From: an uncultured Collinsella sp.
Lineage (GTDB): Bacteria; Actinomycetota; Coriobacteriia; Coriobacteriales; Coriobacteriaceae
Assembly (NCBI GenBank): GCA_900757465.1
Contig: CAAENY010000130.1
Coordinates: forward strand, 1 to 18,372
Length of the DNA stretch: 18,372 bases
Reading direction: 5' to 3'
Shown here: piece by piece, positions 6,405 to 13,818 of the stretch
Numbering within the stretch: position 1 is the first letter of the stretch
Layout of the letters: each line of letters begins with the position of its first letter
Position numbers and translations under genes: made by a program
Notes under the pieces: generated by a model
What the model saw: only the letters and a program-made list of their open reading frames with translations
The model's database searches: none
Told to the model about the DNA's origin: nothing

Positions 6405-7046
6405 TTAGGCTGTTAGGTCGAGTTCGTAGAGGAAGCTTTCGCGCGGCATGGCGTGGCGGCGCTCTTCGCGGTTGGCGCGGTGCGTGGCCGTGCGCTTAAA
6501 GCCGTGCAGTTCGTAGAACTGCCACGAGCAGTTGGAGTCGGTGTACAGGTGCGCCCTCGTCGCTCCAAGCGAGGACAGGTGCGAGACGGCGGCATCGAGC
6601 AGAACCGTGCCAACGCCTAGGCCATGGACATCGCGATCCACGGCAAGCAGCGTGACCTCGTTGTCGTGCGGCAACGGGCTGCTCTCGAGCAGGCGGTTGT
6701 TGGTTCGAATGGTTGCGCGCACAAACGAGAGGTACTCGGCGCAGGCATCGGGCTCTAGCTCACGCATCTGCGATAGCAGCGCGCGTTCGGTATCCATCCA
6801 ATGTTCCTTAACGGTGGCGCCGGAGCTCTGTCCCGCACGCGCGAGCGAAATACCACGCGCCTGACCGTCGATTACGGCAACCTGTGAAAACGTCGACGAC
6901 GAAAGGCAGTAGGCGAGGTCGCACGCGGCCTCAAGGCGGTTGTACTCATCGTTATCCGAATTGTTATGCCAAAGCTGCTGCAGAATCAGCGCGATGGCGT
7001 CGAAGTCTTCGGTATCAAACGGTCGGTAGAGAACCCGCGAGACCAT
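6405..7046 (-). CDS. GNAT-family N-acetyltransferase
   Basis: This is a 213-residue protein that should transfer an acetyl group from acetyl-CoA to an unknown amine. The acetyl-CoA pyrophosphate-binding signature is clear: EVTLLAVDRDVHGLGVGTVL (130-149) contains the R/Q-x-x-G-x-G-type turn as HGLGVG. It is followed by a helix and a strand (ATRAHLYTD, 162-170), then WQFYELHGF (175-183), where Y178 is the usual general-acid position. The N-terminal 120 residues are less conserved, start with the usual LYRPFDTEDFDAI strand-helix and contain an insertion around 30-110. The ATG at 7046 has an AAAGAGG site about six bases upstream. It is convergent with the DUF2207 gene and divergent from purH. The substrate cannot be read from sequence; it does not look like a TacT-type toxin. 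Confidence 0.88.
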   Translation of the reverse strand: MVSRVLYRPFDTEDFDAIALILQQLWHNNSDNDEYNRLEAACDLAYCLSSSTFSQVAVIDGQARGISLARAGQSSGATVKEHWMDTERALLSQMRELEPDACAEYLSFVRATIRTNNRLLESSPLPHDNEVTLLAVDRDVHGLGVGTVLLDAAVSHLSSLGATRAHLYTDSNCSWQFYELHGFKRTATHRANREERRHAMPRESFLYELDLTA

Positions 7047-7323
7047 GGTGCCTCTTTCTTTCGCGGATGCATATCGAGCACAGTTCTACCACGCCATTGG
7101 CATCTAATTATGGTGCCCCTGTGTTCCATGAACTCACCGTGCCCGGTGCCGTGCCCATCCCCTCTGCTCGCAAACTTTTTCTGCATATGCGCCCGTTGCG
7201 GGGTGCATCGATGCGCTCGATGCGCTACATTAAATCAGTATTTTCAATGCCGCTGCGCGAGCGCTGCAGATCGACGTATCACCGACTCACAGAGCACGGC
7301 GGCGTACCAGACAGGAGGACTGC

Positions 7324-8931
7324 ATGGGATCTGATGTGAAGATCGCACGCGCGTTGATCTCGGTTACCGATAAGACGGGCGTCGTCGATTTCGCACGGAC
7401 GCTGGTTGACGACTTTGGCGTCGAGATCATCTCTACGGGCGGCACGGCTCGTGCCATCGAGGACGCGGGCGTTCCCGTAACCCCCATCGAGGAGTTCACG
7501 GGCTATCCCGAGATGATGGACGGCCGCGTTAAGACCCTGCACCCCAAGGTTCATGGCGCGCTGCTGGCCCGCCGCGATTCCGAGCAGCACATGCAGGAGG
7601 CCGCTGAGCACGGCATTAAGCTGATCGACCTGGTCGTCGTCAACCTGTACGAGTTCGAGAAGACCGTTGCCAACCCCGAGGTCACCTTCGCGGACGCTAT
7701 CGAGCACATCGACATCGGTGGCCCCTCTATGCTGCGCTCTGCTGCCAAGAACGCCGCGAGCGTTACCGTCATCTCCGACCCGGCCGACTATGATGCCGTC
7801 CTGGCCGAGATGCACGAGACCGGTGGCTGCACCACGCTTTCCACCCGTCGTCGCCTGCAGGTGAAGGTCTACCAGACCACCGCCGCCTACGACACGGCTA
7901 TCTCCCGTTGGCTTGCCGCCCAGGCGAGCGACGTGGCGGACACCTCTGCCAAGCTCGAGATCTCGCTGGAGAAGGTCGACGACCTGCGCTATGGCGAGAA
8001 TCCTCAGCAGAAGGCTACGGTCTACCGCTTCGCCGAGGGCTGCGAGAACACCGCGAGCTCGCAGTTCCCGCTCGTGGGCTCCGAGCAGATCCAGGGCAAG
8101 CCGCTCAGCTACAACAACTATCTGGATGCCGACGCCGCCTGGAACCTGGTCCGCGAGTTCGACGAGCCGGCCTGCGTAATCCTCAAGCACCAGAACCCCT
8201 GCGGTTCCGCCGTTGCCGAGGACATCACGGCTGCCTACGACCGCGCCTTCGCCTGCGATCCCAAGAGCGCCTTTGGCGGCATCATCGCCTGCAACCGCGA
8301 GGTTCCCTATGAGCTGGTTGAGCACTTTGCCGATCAGAACAAGCAGTTCGTCGAGGTCATCATCGCCCCGAGCTACACTGCCGAGGCGCTCGAGCGCATG
8401 GCCAAGCGCCCCAACCTGCGCGTGTTGGCGACCGGCGGCGTGGACCACGGCGCCCAGGTGGAGCTGCGCTCCGTCGACGGCGGCATGCTGGTGCAGGAGG
8501 TCGACCACGTGACCGAGGATCCCGCGACCTTTACGTTCCCCACCGACCGCAAGCCCACCGACGCCGAGATGGCCGAGCTCGAGTTTGCCTGGAAGGTCTG
8601 CAAGGGCGTTAAGTCCAACGCCATCCTGATTTCCAAGGGCAAGGCCGGCATTGGCATGGGCCCGGGTCAGCCTAACCGCGTTGACTCTGCGCTGCTTGCC
8701 TGCGAGCGCGCCGAGGACTTCTGCGAGCGCGAGGGCGTGGAGAAGGGCGGCTTTGCCTGTGCAAGCGACGCGTTTTTCCCGTTCCGCGACAATGTCGACG
8801 TGCTTGCTGCGCACGGCGTGACCTGCATCATCCAGCCCGGCGGCTCCAAGCGCGACGACGAAAGCATCCAGGCCTGCAACGAGCACAATATTGCTATGGT
8901 CTTTACCGGCGCCCGCCACTTTAGGCACTAA
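7324..8931 (+). CDS. purH: bifunctional AICAR formyltransferase / IMP cyclohydrolase
   Basis: PurH does the last two steps of de novo IMP synthesis: it formylates AICAR with 10-formyl-THF and closes the ring to IMP. The 535-residue length is normal. The N-terminal cyclohydrolase (MGS-like) domain starts ARALISVTDKTGVVDFA and has STGGTARAIEDAGV and MMDGRVKTLHPKVHGA (about 64-79). The linker PSMLRSAAKNAASV is typical. The C-terminal transformylase carries LRYGENPQQKA, the catalytic Lys-His pair K288-H289 in ILKHQNPCG, SAFGGIIACN, and ends in FTGARHFRH as in the family. The ATG is preceded by a near-ideal AGGAGG seven bases away. It stands alone, not in a pur cluster, and is followed by a terminator. 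A long antisense open frame across it is a base-composition artefact. Confidence 0.98.
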   Translation: MGSDVKIARALISVTDKTGVVDFARTLVDDFGVEIISTGGTARAIEDAGVPVTPIEEFTGYPEMMDGRVKTLHPKVHGALLARRDSEQHMQEAAEHGIKLIDLVVVNLYEFEKTVANPEVTFADAIEHIDIGGPSMLRSAAKNAASVTVISDPADYDAVLAEMHETGGCTTLSTRRRLQVKVYQTTAAYDTAISRWLAAQASDVADTSAKLEISLEKVDDLRYGENPQQKATVYRFAEGCENTASSQFPLVGSEQIQGKPLSYNNYLDADAAWNLVREFDEPACVILKHQNPCGSAVAEDITAAYDRAFACDPKSAFGGIIACNREVPYELVEHFADQNKQFVEVIIAPSYTAEALERMAKRPNLRVLATGGVDHGAQVELRSVDGGMLVQEVDHVTEDPATFTFPTDRKPTDAEMAELEFAWKVCKGVKSNAILISKGKAGIGMGPGQPNRVDSALLACERAEDFCEREGVEKGGFACASDAFFPFRDNVDVLAAHGVTCIIQPGGSKRDDESIQACNEHNIAMVFTGARHFRH

Positions 8932-8960
8932 GTTTCGCCCCGAAACAAAATAATCTCTGC

Positions 8961-8996
8961 AAAAGACGGTCGCTCCGTTTGGAGGGCCGTCTTTTT
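8961..8996 (+). terminator. intrinsic terminator of purH
   Basis: AAAAGACGG (8961-8969) pairs with CCGTCTTTT (8987-8995), with an inner CTCC/GGAG stem, and the right arm runs directly into a T5 tract. It begins 29 bases after the purH stop codon. Confidence 0.88.
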
Positions 8997-9012
8997 GGTA
9001 TAAGAGGACGGA

Positions 9013-9744
9013 ATGACTAACACGAAAGGTATGACCATGCCCCAGATTGATGATGCCGAGCTGTTTGGCAATGCCGAGGATCAGCGTGCGTACGAGGACT
9101 TTTGCGCCAATCAGGAGGCGGTCGAGAAGTTCACGCTCGACAAGCCCGCGCTTGTCTGCCGTTGGCGCATGTCCAACAAAAAGGTGCCCATGCTCAACCG
9201 CCACATCCGCGCACTGTCCGAGCGCCTGGTACAGGGCGAGCCGCTTACCCATAACATGCTCAGCTGGGCCAAACAGCACGTTGAGTGGTCGCTTGCCGAG
9301 GGCGATTACACCGCACATGACGGCGTGCTCATGCTGGTGATCGACGTCAACGGCAACGCCGCCATGACGGTGGGGGAGTACGAGCCGCTCGCCGATACGT
9401 CGGCCAAGGCGCTGCGCGCCCGCTCCGCAGAGGCCCGCTCCGAGGCCGACGAAACCGGCGTGGCGCCCGAGCTGCTCGCCGCCGTCAACAACGGCGAGCT
9501 CGCCTTTGTGGTGCCAGCGGACGAGTGCCTGTGTGGCACGGCGACGCTCATCGAGCAGCTGGCCCAGACCAAGGGAATCCCGGTCACGCGCGTAGACATT
9601 CCCGCGCAGCTTAAGGGTGCGCTGTTCCTAGTGAGCGACGAGCACGGCGTGGTCCCCGCGACCGAGACGGACGCCGCCGAGGCCGACGCCGCCACGGTCG
9701 CCTTCTTCGCCGAAGGCTACGAAAAGCTCCGTGCCCGCCGCTAA
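9013..9744 (+). CDS. conserved-looking protein of unknown function
   Basis: This is a 243-residue soluble protein that I do not recognise. The ATG at 9013 follows AAGAGGACGGA; a second ATG nine codons or fewer downstream (MTMPQ) is possible. The N-terminal half is helical and acidic (DDAELFGNAEDQRAYEDFCANQ) and contains LVCRWRMSNKKVPMLNRHI. The middle contains HDGVLMLVIDVNGNAAMTVGEY, which looks like a strand-turn-strand. An Ala/Arg/Glu-rich helix lies at about 131-155, and the C-terminal half has VVPADECLCGTATLIEQL and PAQLKGALFLVSDEHGVVPA. There are no membrane segments or signal peptide. Good codon use, ribosome site and flanking terminators make it a real gene. It lies just beyond the purH terminator, so it probably depends on its own promoter or on readthrough. 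Confidence 0.75.
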   Translation: MTNTKGMTMPQIDDAELFGNAEDQRAYEDFCANQEAVEKFTLDKPALVCRWRMSNKKVPMLNRHIRALSERLVQGEPLTHNMLSWAKQHVEWSLAEGDYTAHDGVLMLVIDVNGNAAMTVGEYEPLADTSAKALRARSAEARSEADETGVAPELLAAVNNGELAFVVPADECLCGTATLIEQLAQTKGIPVTRVDIPAQLKGALFLVSDEHGVVPATETDAAEADAATVAFFAEGYEKLRARR

Positions 9745-9780
9745 ATGATTTTTCTGGGACGGGGATTAAAGAATCATTTT
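9743..9780 (+). terminator. weak hairpin/terminator overlapping the stop codon of the upstream gene
   Basis: AAATGATT (9743-9750) pairs with AATCATTT (9772-9779) around a 21-base loop and ends in TTTT. A competing GC stem, CGGGGA (9760-9765) with TCCCCG (9783-9788), overlaps the loop. This is an A/U-rich stem, so termination strength is doubtful. Confidence 0.45.
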
Positions 9781-9849
9781 GGTCCCCGCCGCCGCTGCGA
9801 GTGCGAGGCGGACAAAACGCCCCCGCTCGCGAACAGTTCTGTCACCTTG

Positions 9850-9865
9850 GCACCGCGCGCGGTGC
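9850..9865. promoter_or_regulatory. perfect 16-bp palindrome upstream of the response regulator gene
   Basis: GCACCGCGCGCGGTGC is fully self-complementary. A CATAAT at 9885-9890 is the best -10 candidate for the downstream operon, which places the palindrome over or just upstream of the -35 region. It could be an operator for autoregulation, but a chance GC palindrome is possible. Confidence 0.4.
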
Positions 9866-9923
9866 ACACCTGCAGTTTCGCAGCCATAATGGTGGCAAGA
9901 CAACCAAGAGGGGAGCGAAATCC

Positions 9924-10595
9924 ATGGCGCTGATTTATGTCGTTGAGGACGACGAGCCCATTCGTCGTGAGCTTGTCGACATCCTTGCCCGCGCCGGGTT
10001 TGAAGTCGAGGCCTGCGAATCGTTTGAGCATGTCTCGCACGATATTCTCGCCGCCGCGCCCGACCTGGTGCTGCTCGACCTCACGCTCCCTGTCAAAGAC
10101 GGCCAGCACATCTGCCATGAGGTCCGTCGCGAATCCGAGGTTCCCATCATCGTTCTCACGTCGCGCACGACCGAGATCGACGAGGTCATGGCCATGACGC
10201 TCGGCGCGGACGACTTTGTTCCCAAGCCCTATAGCGCGCGCGTGCTCGTGGCGCGCATCAACGCACTGCTGCGCCGCACCACGGCGGCAGGCGAGCGCAG
10301 CACACTTGTCCACAAGGGGCTGGAGCTCGACCTCGCCCGCTCCATGGTCACCAACACGCAAACGGGCACCAGCACCGAGCTCACCAAAAACGAGCTGCGT
10401 ATCCTCTCGCTGCTTCTGAGCCGCGCGGGCAAGATCGTTTCGCGCTCGGCCATCATGCAGGACCTGTGGGACTCCGACGCCTTCGTGGACGACAATACGC
10501 TCACCGTCAACATCAACCGCCTGCGCACCACGCTCGAAAAAATCGGCATCAAGGGGTATTTGACCACGCATCGCGGCCAAGGCTATTCGGTCTAG
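9924..10595 (+). CDS. OmpR-family response regulator
   Basis: This is a 223-residue transcription factor controlled by phosphorylation from the adjacent kinase. The ATG at 9924 follows AGAGGGGAG; the upstream extension of the frame is not family-like. The receiver domain is complete: E8/D9/D10, phosphoacceptor D52 in LVLLDLTLP, T79, K101 in PKPY. The C-terminal winged helix (about 125-223) shows ELTKNELRILSLLLSRAGKIVSR, LWDSDAFVDDNTLTVNINRLR (recognition helix region) and ends RGQGYSV. The closest subtype by pattern is the BceR/GraR/VraR-like group that pairs with small intramembrane kinases, consistent with the next gene. The kinase gene begins nine bases after its stop, so they form an operon. 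Confidence 0.93.
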   Translation: MALIYVVEDDEPIRRELVDILARAGFEVEACESFEHVSHDILAAAPDLVLLDLTLPVKDGQHICHEVRRESEVPIIVLTSRTTEIDEVMAMTLGADDFVPKPYSARVLVARINALLRRTTAAGERSTLVHKGLELDLARSMVTNTQTGTSTELTKNELRILSLLLSRAGKIVSRSAIMQDLWDSDAFVDDNTLTVNINRLRTTLEKIGIKGYLTTHRGQGYSV

Positions 10596-10604
10596 GGGCC
10601 GGCT

Positions 10605-11648
10605 ATGTCGTTTGGCAAGTTCTTTAAAGATGCGCTGCTTCCCGTCGCCGTGTGGACGTGCGGTGTGCTGCTGAGCTGCTTTGTGCTGACGGTCGCCGGC
10701 GCACCCGTTTCTATCGTGGTCGTGGCGGTCGGCGTGTCCTTTATCTTTGGTATGCTCGGCATCGTGATCGAGTACGCGCGCCGTCGTCGTTTTCTGCGCC
10801 AGCTGGAGCGTGCGGCAGAGGAGCTCGAGAGTCCCGCATGGGTGCAGGAGATGGTGCAATGTCCGACCTATGCCGAGGGCGAGCTCGAGTACGAGGTCTT
10901 GCGCCGGGTGGGCAAAGCTGCCTGCGACGAGGTTGCCGAAGGCCGGCGTCAGACCGATGACTATCGCGACTATATCGAAAGCTGGGTTCACGAGGCCAAG
11001 CTGCCCCTGGCGGCGGCCCATCTAATTTTGGAAAACCTGGACGGCAGCGAAGACGATCTGTCGCGTGTGGATGACCTGGGCCGTGAGCTGGCTCGTGTGG
11101 AGCGCTATATCGACCAGGCACTGTACTACGCGCGCTCGGAAGTCGTGGAGCGGGACTACCTGATTCGCCGCTGGAATCTCAAGACCTTGGTGACGGGCGC
11201 GATTAAGGCCAACGCGCGCGAGCTCATCGCGGCGCACGTGGCCCCAGTGTGCGAGAACCTCGACTTCGAGGTCTTTACCGACGAGAAGTGGCTTGAGTTT
11301 ATTCTGGGCCAGCTCATCCAGAACAGCATTAAATACGCGCGCGAGGACGGCGCGAAGATCGTGTTTTCGGGCGCGTTGCTGGACGAGGGCCTGGCAAGTG
11401 AGCGCATTGAGCTCACTGTTGCCGATAACGGCTGCGGCGTGAGCGCGGCCGACCTGCCGCGCGTGTTCGAGAAGGGCTTTACCGGCGACAACGGCCGCAC
11501 CACCAAGCGCGCAACGGGCATCGGCCTCTACCTGGTGGCGCGCCTGTGCTCCAAGATGGGTATCGATGTCACCGCGGCATCCGAGCCCGGCGAAGGCTTC
11601 GTCGTCACGTTTGCCTTCTCGACCAACAAATTCCAATACTTTGAGTAG
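10605..11648 (+). CDS. intramembrane-sensing histidine kinase (BceS/GraS-like)
   Basis: This is a 347-residue sensor kinase. Two short hydrophobic helices (about 11-31 and 35-55) are joined by only a few residues (GAP), so there is no extracellular sensing domain; this is the hallmark of intramembrane-sensing kinases. The H-box is SWVHEAKLPLAA, with H129 the phosphorylation site, matching the WVHQ/E-x-K-x-P form of BceS/GraS. The ATP-binding domain has the N-box QLIQNSIKYARED, G1 DNGCGV, an F-box FEKGFTGDNG and G2 ATGIGLYLVARL. The start is nine bases after the regulator with only a weak GGGG site, suggesting translational coupling. Relatives often sense peptide antibiotics together with a BceAB-type ABC transporter, but none is present in this window. 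The ligand is therefore unknown. Confidence 0.92.
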   Translation: MSFGKFFKDALLPVAVWTCGVLLSCFVLTVAGAPVSIVVVAVGVSFIFGMLGIVIEYARRRRFLRQLERAAEELESPAWVQEMVQCPTYAEGELEYEVLRRVGKAACDEVAEGRRQTDDYRDYIESWVHEAKLPLAAAHLILENLDGSEDDLSRVDDLGRELARVERYIDQALYYARSEVVERDYLIRRWNLKTLVTGAIKANARELIAAHVAPVCENLDFEVFTDEKWLEFILGQLIQNSIKYAREDGAKIVFSGALLDEGLASERIELTVADNGCGVSAADLPRVFEKGFTGDNGRTTKRATGIGLYLVARLCSKMGIDVTAASEPGEGFVVTFAFSTNKFQYFE

Positions 11649-11690
11649 TCGTCGCGGTGTAACGTCCCGGAGCGTCATTCACGTTAAGAC

Positions 11691-11712
11691 AATTATCCCA
11701 AACGGGATAATT
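11691..11712. promoter_or_regulatory. HipB-type operator 1
   Basis: Perfect 9-bp arms AATTATCCC / GGGATAATT flank the centre AAAC. This has the TATCC…GGATA form known for the Escherichia coli HipB operators, with a 6-base rather than 8-base spacing between the half-sites. It lies about 52 bases upstream of the hipB start. Confidence 0.8.
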
Positions 11713-11726
11713 CCATCATGATGTGC

Positions 11727-11732
11727 TATGAT
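11727..11732 (+). promoter_or_regulatory. candidate -10 box of the hipBA operon
   Basis: TATGAT lies between the two operators and overlaps the first bases of operator 2, so HipB bound there would block transcription. An alternative -10, GATAAT, occurs inside each operator. No clear -35 hexamer is visible. Confidence 0.4.
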
Positions 11733-11751
11733 TATCCCGTTTGGGATAATC
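11730..11751. promoter_or_regulatory. HipB-type operator 2
   Basis: Perfect 9-bp arms GATTATCCC / GGGATAATC flank the centre GTTT. Its inner 20 bases are the exact reverse complement of the inner 20 bases of operator 1. The centres of the two sites are 39 bases apart. It ends 13 bases before the hipB start codon. Confidence 0.8.
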
Positions 11752-11764
11752 ATAGGGGATTAGC

Positions 11765-12010
11765 ATGCAAGACTGGAATGAGCGAACGATTTTTGACCCA
11801 GCTGAACTCGGTGCATATTTGCGTGAGCGCCGGAAGAAGCTCGGTTATACCCAACGCGATGTGGCTGATTTCAACCAGTGCAGTTTGCGCTTTGTGAGCG
11901 AGCTTGAGCGTGGAAAGGCGGGTGCCAATCTTCGCCAAACCCTTCAAATCGCTAACAGCTTGGGGGTCGATTTGATCCTGAGTGAGAGGGGCGACGGCTC
12001 ATGGCATTAA
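11765..12010 (+). CDS. hipB: HipB-like antitoxin, XRE-family DNA-binding protein
   Basis: This is an 81-residue helix-turn-helix protein. It is the antitoxin and autorepressor of the HipBA toxin-antitoxin pair; it should bind the two operators upstream and neutralise HipA. The XRE domain spans about 14-72: LGAYLRERRKKLGYTQRDVA (first helices), QCSLRFVSELERGKAG (recognition helix and the ELERGK signature), then LRQTLQIANSLGVDLILSE. The ATG at 11765 is preceded by AGGGG six bases upstream. Its last ten bases overlap the start of hipA, so the two are translationally coupled. The family's usual length is 70-90 residues. The base composition is more AT-rich than that of the flanking genes. Confidence 0.9.
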   Translation: MQDWNERTIFDPAELGAYLRERRKKLGYTQRDVADFNQCSLRFVSELERGKAGANLRQTLQIANSLGVDLILSERGDGSWH

Positions 12011-13290
12011 AGGTTTATCGTGAGTATCGGGGAACGTTTGAGCTGGTCGGAGAATTTGAGAGGGCCGACCCCGTAAACGAGACGTTTGCATATGATGAGG
12101 GATATCTTGAACGCGACGATGCTGCCGCACTCTCAGCTTCTCTTCCCTTGCGACATGAGCCATATGCCAGCAATGAGTTTTCGGCCTTCTTTTCGGGCAT
12201 GCTTCCCGAGGGCCCGGTTCGGCATGAGCTGTCGATGCGTTTTCAAATCCCCCAGTCAGACTATTTATCGATGCTCGAGCGTTTGGGCGATGAGTGCGTT
12301 GGTGCCTTGAGGTTTCTCGGCGATGAGAAATCGAGCTACGATCCGGGCTATCGTCCTCTGCAAGACGAGGATTTTGAGGCACTTTCTAAGGCGGAAGTGT
12401 TTGAGATTGCAAATGATATGCAGGATTCGAGGCTGTCGTTGGCGGGCGCTCAGTCTAAAACCGGTTGGTTTTTACCGCGCGGTAAAGATGCAAAAAAGGC
12501 CGGGTCGGGGGATTGGATGCTGCCGCTCGGCTCTGCCCCCTCGACTCACATAGTCAAGATTGCTTCAACTAAACATCCGGATTTGCCGTTCAACGAATTA
12601 ATTTGCATGACGGCAGCGTCTGCTGCTGGGCTTGAAATTGCCCGTTCAGAAGCTTCGGATACGATTCCTGGTGCGTTCTTTTCCGAGCGTTATGACAGAA
12701 TCTGGAGCAATGAGCCGCCGTCGATGAGCGGATTCGATGTGCCTCTGAGGCTGCATCAGGAGGATTTTTGCCAAGCGGTTGGCTGGCCTTCGTATATGAA
12801 ATACGAGACACGTCCCGATAGCTGCTATATGGCTCTTTGCGGCCGATTGATAAGAGAGCAATCGTCTAACGTAATTGCTGATACTCAAATGTTCGCTCGT
12901 CAGGTAATGGTCGATTATGCGTTGGGGAATTGCGACTCGCATCTCAAGAACCATTCGTTTCTTTATAGTCCGAGTTGGCGGGAAAAGAGGTTGGCCCCTG
13001 CATACGATATTGTTTGCACGACGATAATGGGATACGACCATAATCTTGGGATTGATATTGGGGATCACCGGGTGATCGATGGGGTGACTCCTGAAGATTT
13101 CGAATTCATGTCTCAAGATTTGCATCTGCCACTCAAGATGATCAAGAACATCGCAGCGGAAGTGGCTGAAGAGGTGTCTGCCCAGCTTGCAGAACTTGCC
13201 TCTGCAACCGGAGATTTGGGTCGGGTCGCTCTGAAAATTCAGACGGATTCCGTTGAGAGAATGAGGGTTCTGGAGCAATTCTCAGCCTAA
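12001..13290 (+). CDS. hipA: HipA-like Ser/Thr kinase toxin
   Basis: This is a 429-residue kinase toxin. In E. coli HipA phosphorylates glutamyl-tRNA synthetase and triggers dormancy; the target here is not known. The N-terminal subdomain (about 1-110) includes FFSGMLPEGPVR (63-74). The glycine-rich loop with the autophosphorylation Ser is RLSLAGAQSKTG (144-155, S146 at the expected place). The ATP-binding Lys is K186 in THIVK, and LRLHQEDFCQAVG (249-261) matches the family's RxxQEDFxQ. The catalytic loop is GNCDSHLKNHS (309-319, D312 and N317) and the metal-binding Asp is D336 in APAYDIV. All key residues are present, so it is probably active. The full-length fused form is usual for HipA. 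It starts inside the end of hipB (ATGGCATTAA overlap). Its AT-richer codon use suggests acquisition by transfer. Confidence 0.94.
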   Translation: MALKVYREYRGTFELVGEFERADPVNETFAYDEGYLERDDAAALSASLPLRHEPYASNEFSAFFSGMLPEGPVRHELSMRFQIPQSDYLSMLERLGDECVGALRFLGDEKSSYDPGYRPLQDEDFEALSKAEVFEIANDMQDSRLSLAGAQSKTGWFLPRGKDAKKAGSGDWMLPLGSAPSTHIVKIASTKHPDLPFNELICMTAASAAGLEIARSEASDTIPGAFFSERYDRIWSNEPPSMSGFDVPLRLHQEDFCQAVGWPSYMKYETRPDSCYMALCGRLIREQSSNVIADTQMFARQVMVDYALGNCDSHLKNHSFLYSPSWREKRLAPAYDIVCTTIMGYDHNLGIDIGDHRVIDGVTPEDFEFMSQDLHLPLKMIKNIAAEVAEEVSAQLAELASATGDLGRVALKIQTDSVERMRVLEQFSA

Positions 13291-13295
13291 AGCAA

Positions 13296-13327
13296 AGCGG
13301 GGCCACCGTAATGGTGGTCCCGCTCTT
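13296..13327. terminator. bidirectional terminator between hipA and the usp gene
   Basis: AGCGGGGCCACC (13296-13307) pairs with GGTGGTCCCGCT (13313-13324), one G-T pair, 5-base loop. On the plus strand CTT follows; on the minus strand the stem is followed by TTGCTTT. It begins five bases after the hipA stop and lies between convergent genes. Confidence 0.72.
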
Positions 13328-13380
13328 GGAAGACTTGGGCACGTGGGCTTGCGCTCCGCGATGCGTTAGGCGTACGTTTG

Positions 13381-13818
13381 CTACTTCACGACCAAGATGT
13401 CGCAGTCGGTGTTGCGCAGCAGGAACGTCGAAATTGAACCCAGGAGTGCATACTTGATCGAGGACAGGCCACGAGCGCCGCAGAGCACCAGGTCGGGCTT
13501 GACCACGTCGAGCATCTCGTCTTTGAGCGTCTCGCGAATGCGGCCGGCGCGAATCATGACCTCGACCTCGGGAATGTCGGGATTGGCCTTGGCCTCTTCG
13601 AGCTGCTTGGCGATGGAGTTCTTAAATGCCTCCTCTAGGCCGTTGACCAGATCGACTGGATATGAACCGGCGCTCTCGAGTGCCGTGGAATCGATAACGT
13701 GGCCGATAATCAGCTTGGCGCCGTTGTTCGCGGCGACCTTGATGGCGCGTGCGAGCACAAAATCCTGCTGCTCAGTACCGTCGAGTGAAACAAATACCTT
13801 GGTGTAGCCCTCGTTCAT
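13381..13818 (-). CDS. universal stress protein (UspA family)
   Basis: This is a 145-residue single-domain Usp protein, usual length. It begins YTKVFVSLDGTEQQDFVLARA, with D13 at the conserved first-strand Asp. The ATP-binding signature G-x-R-G-9x-G-S is present as GARGLSSIKYALLGSIS (114-130), and the protein ends NTDCDILVVK. It is therefore probably an ATP-binding Usp that may dimerise. The start is well supported by AAGGAGG six bases upstream of the ATG at 13818. It is convergent with hipA and divergent from uppP, with a 246-base gap. Usp proteins accompany starvation and stress responses; the exact role cannot be deduced. Confidence 0.93.
   Translation of the reverse strand: MNEGYTKVFVSLDGTEQQDFVLARAIKVAANNGAKLIIGHVIDSTALESAGSYPVDLVNGLEEAFKNSIAKQLEEAKANPDIPEVEVMIRAGRIRETLKDEMLDVVKPDLVLCGARGLSSIKYALLGSISTFLLRNTDCDILVVK

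Noticed and set aside
6405..7046. The GNAT gene as the missing toxin partner of the DUF1778-like remnant
   Set aside because: It is 3.6 kb away with its own ribosome site, and its length and motif layout fit an ordinary GNAT enzyme rather than a TacT toxin of about 170 residues.
7190..7260. A purH promoter or riboswitch around the repeated CGATGCGCT text
   Set aside because: No hexamer pair with acceptable spacing and no known riboswitch pattern could be supported by eye.
7279..9318. Long open frame on the minus strand across purH and the next gene
   Set aside because: It is antisense to a certain purH gene and reads as Gly/Leu/Val/His/Arg-rich text with no motif. Long antisense frames are expected in GC-rich coding DNA.
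9774..11021. Minus-strand 415-codon open frame opposite the two-component genes
   Set aside because: It lies opposite two genes with complete conserved motifs and shows only compositional text rich in His, Arg and Ala.
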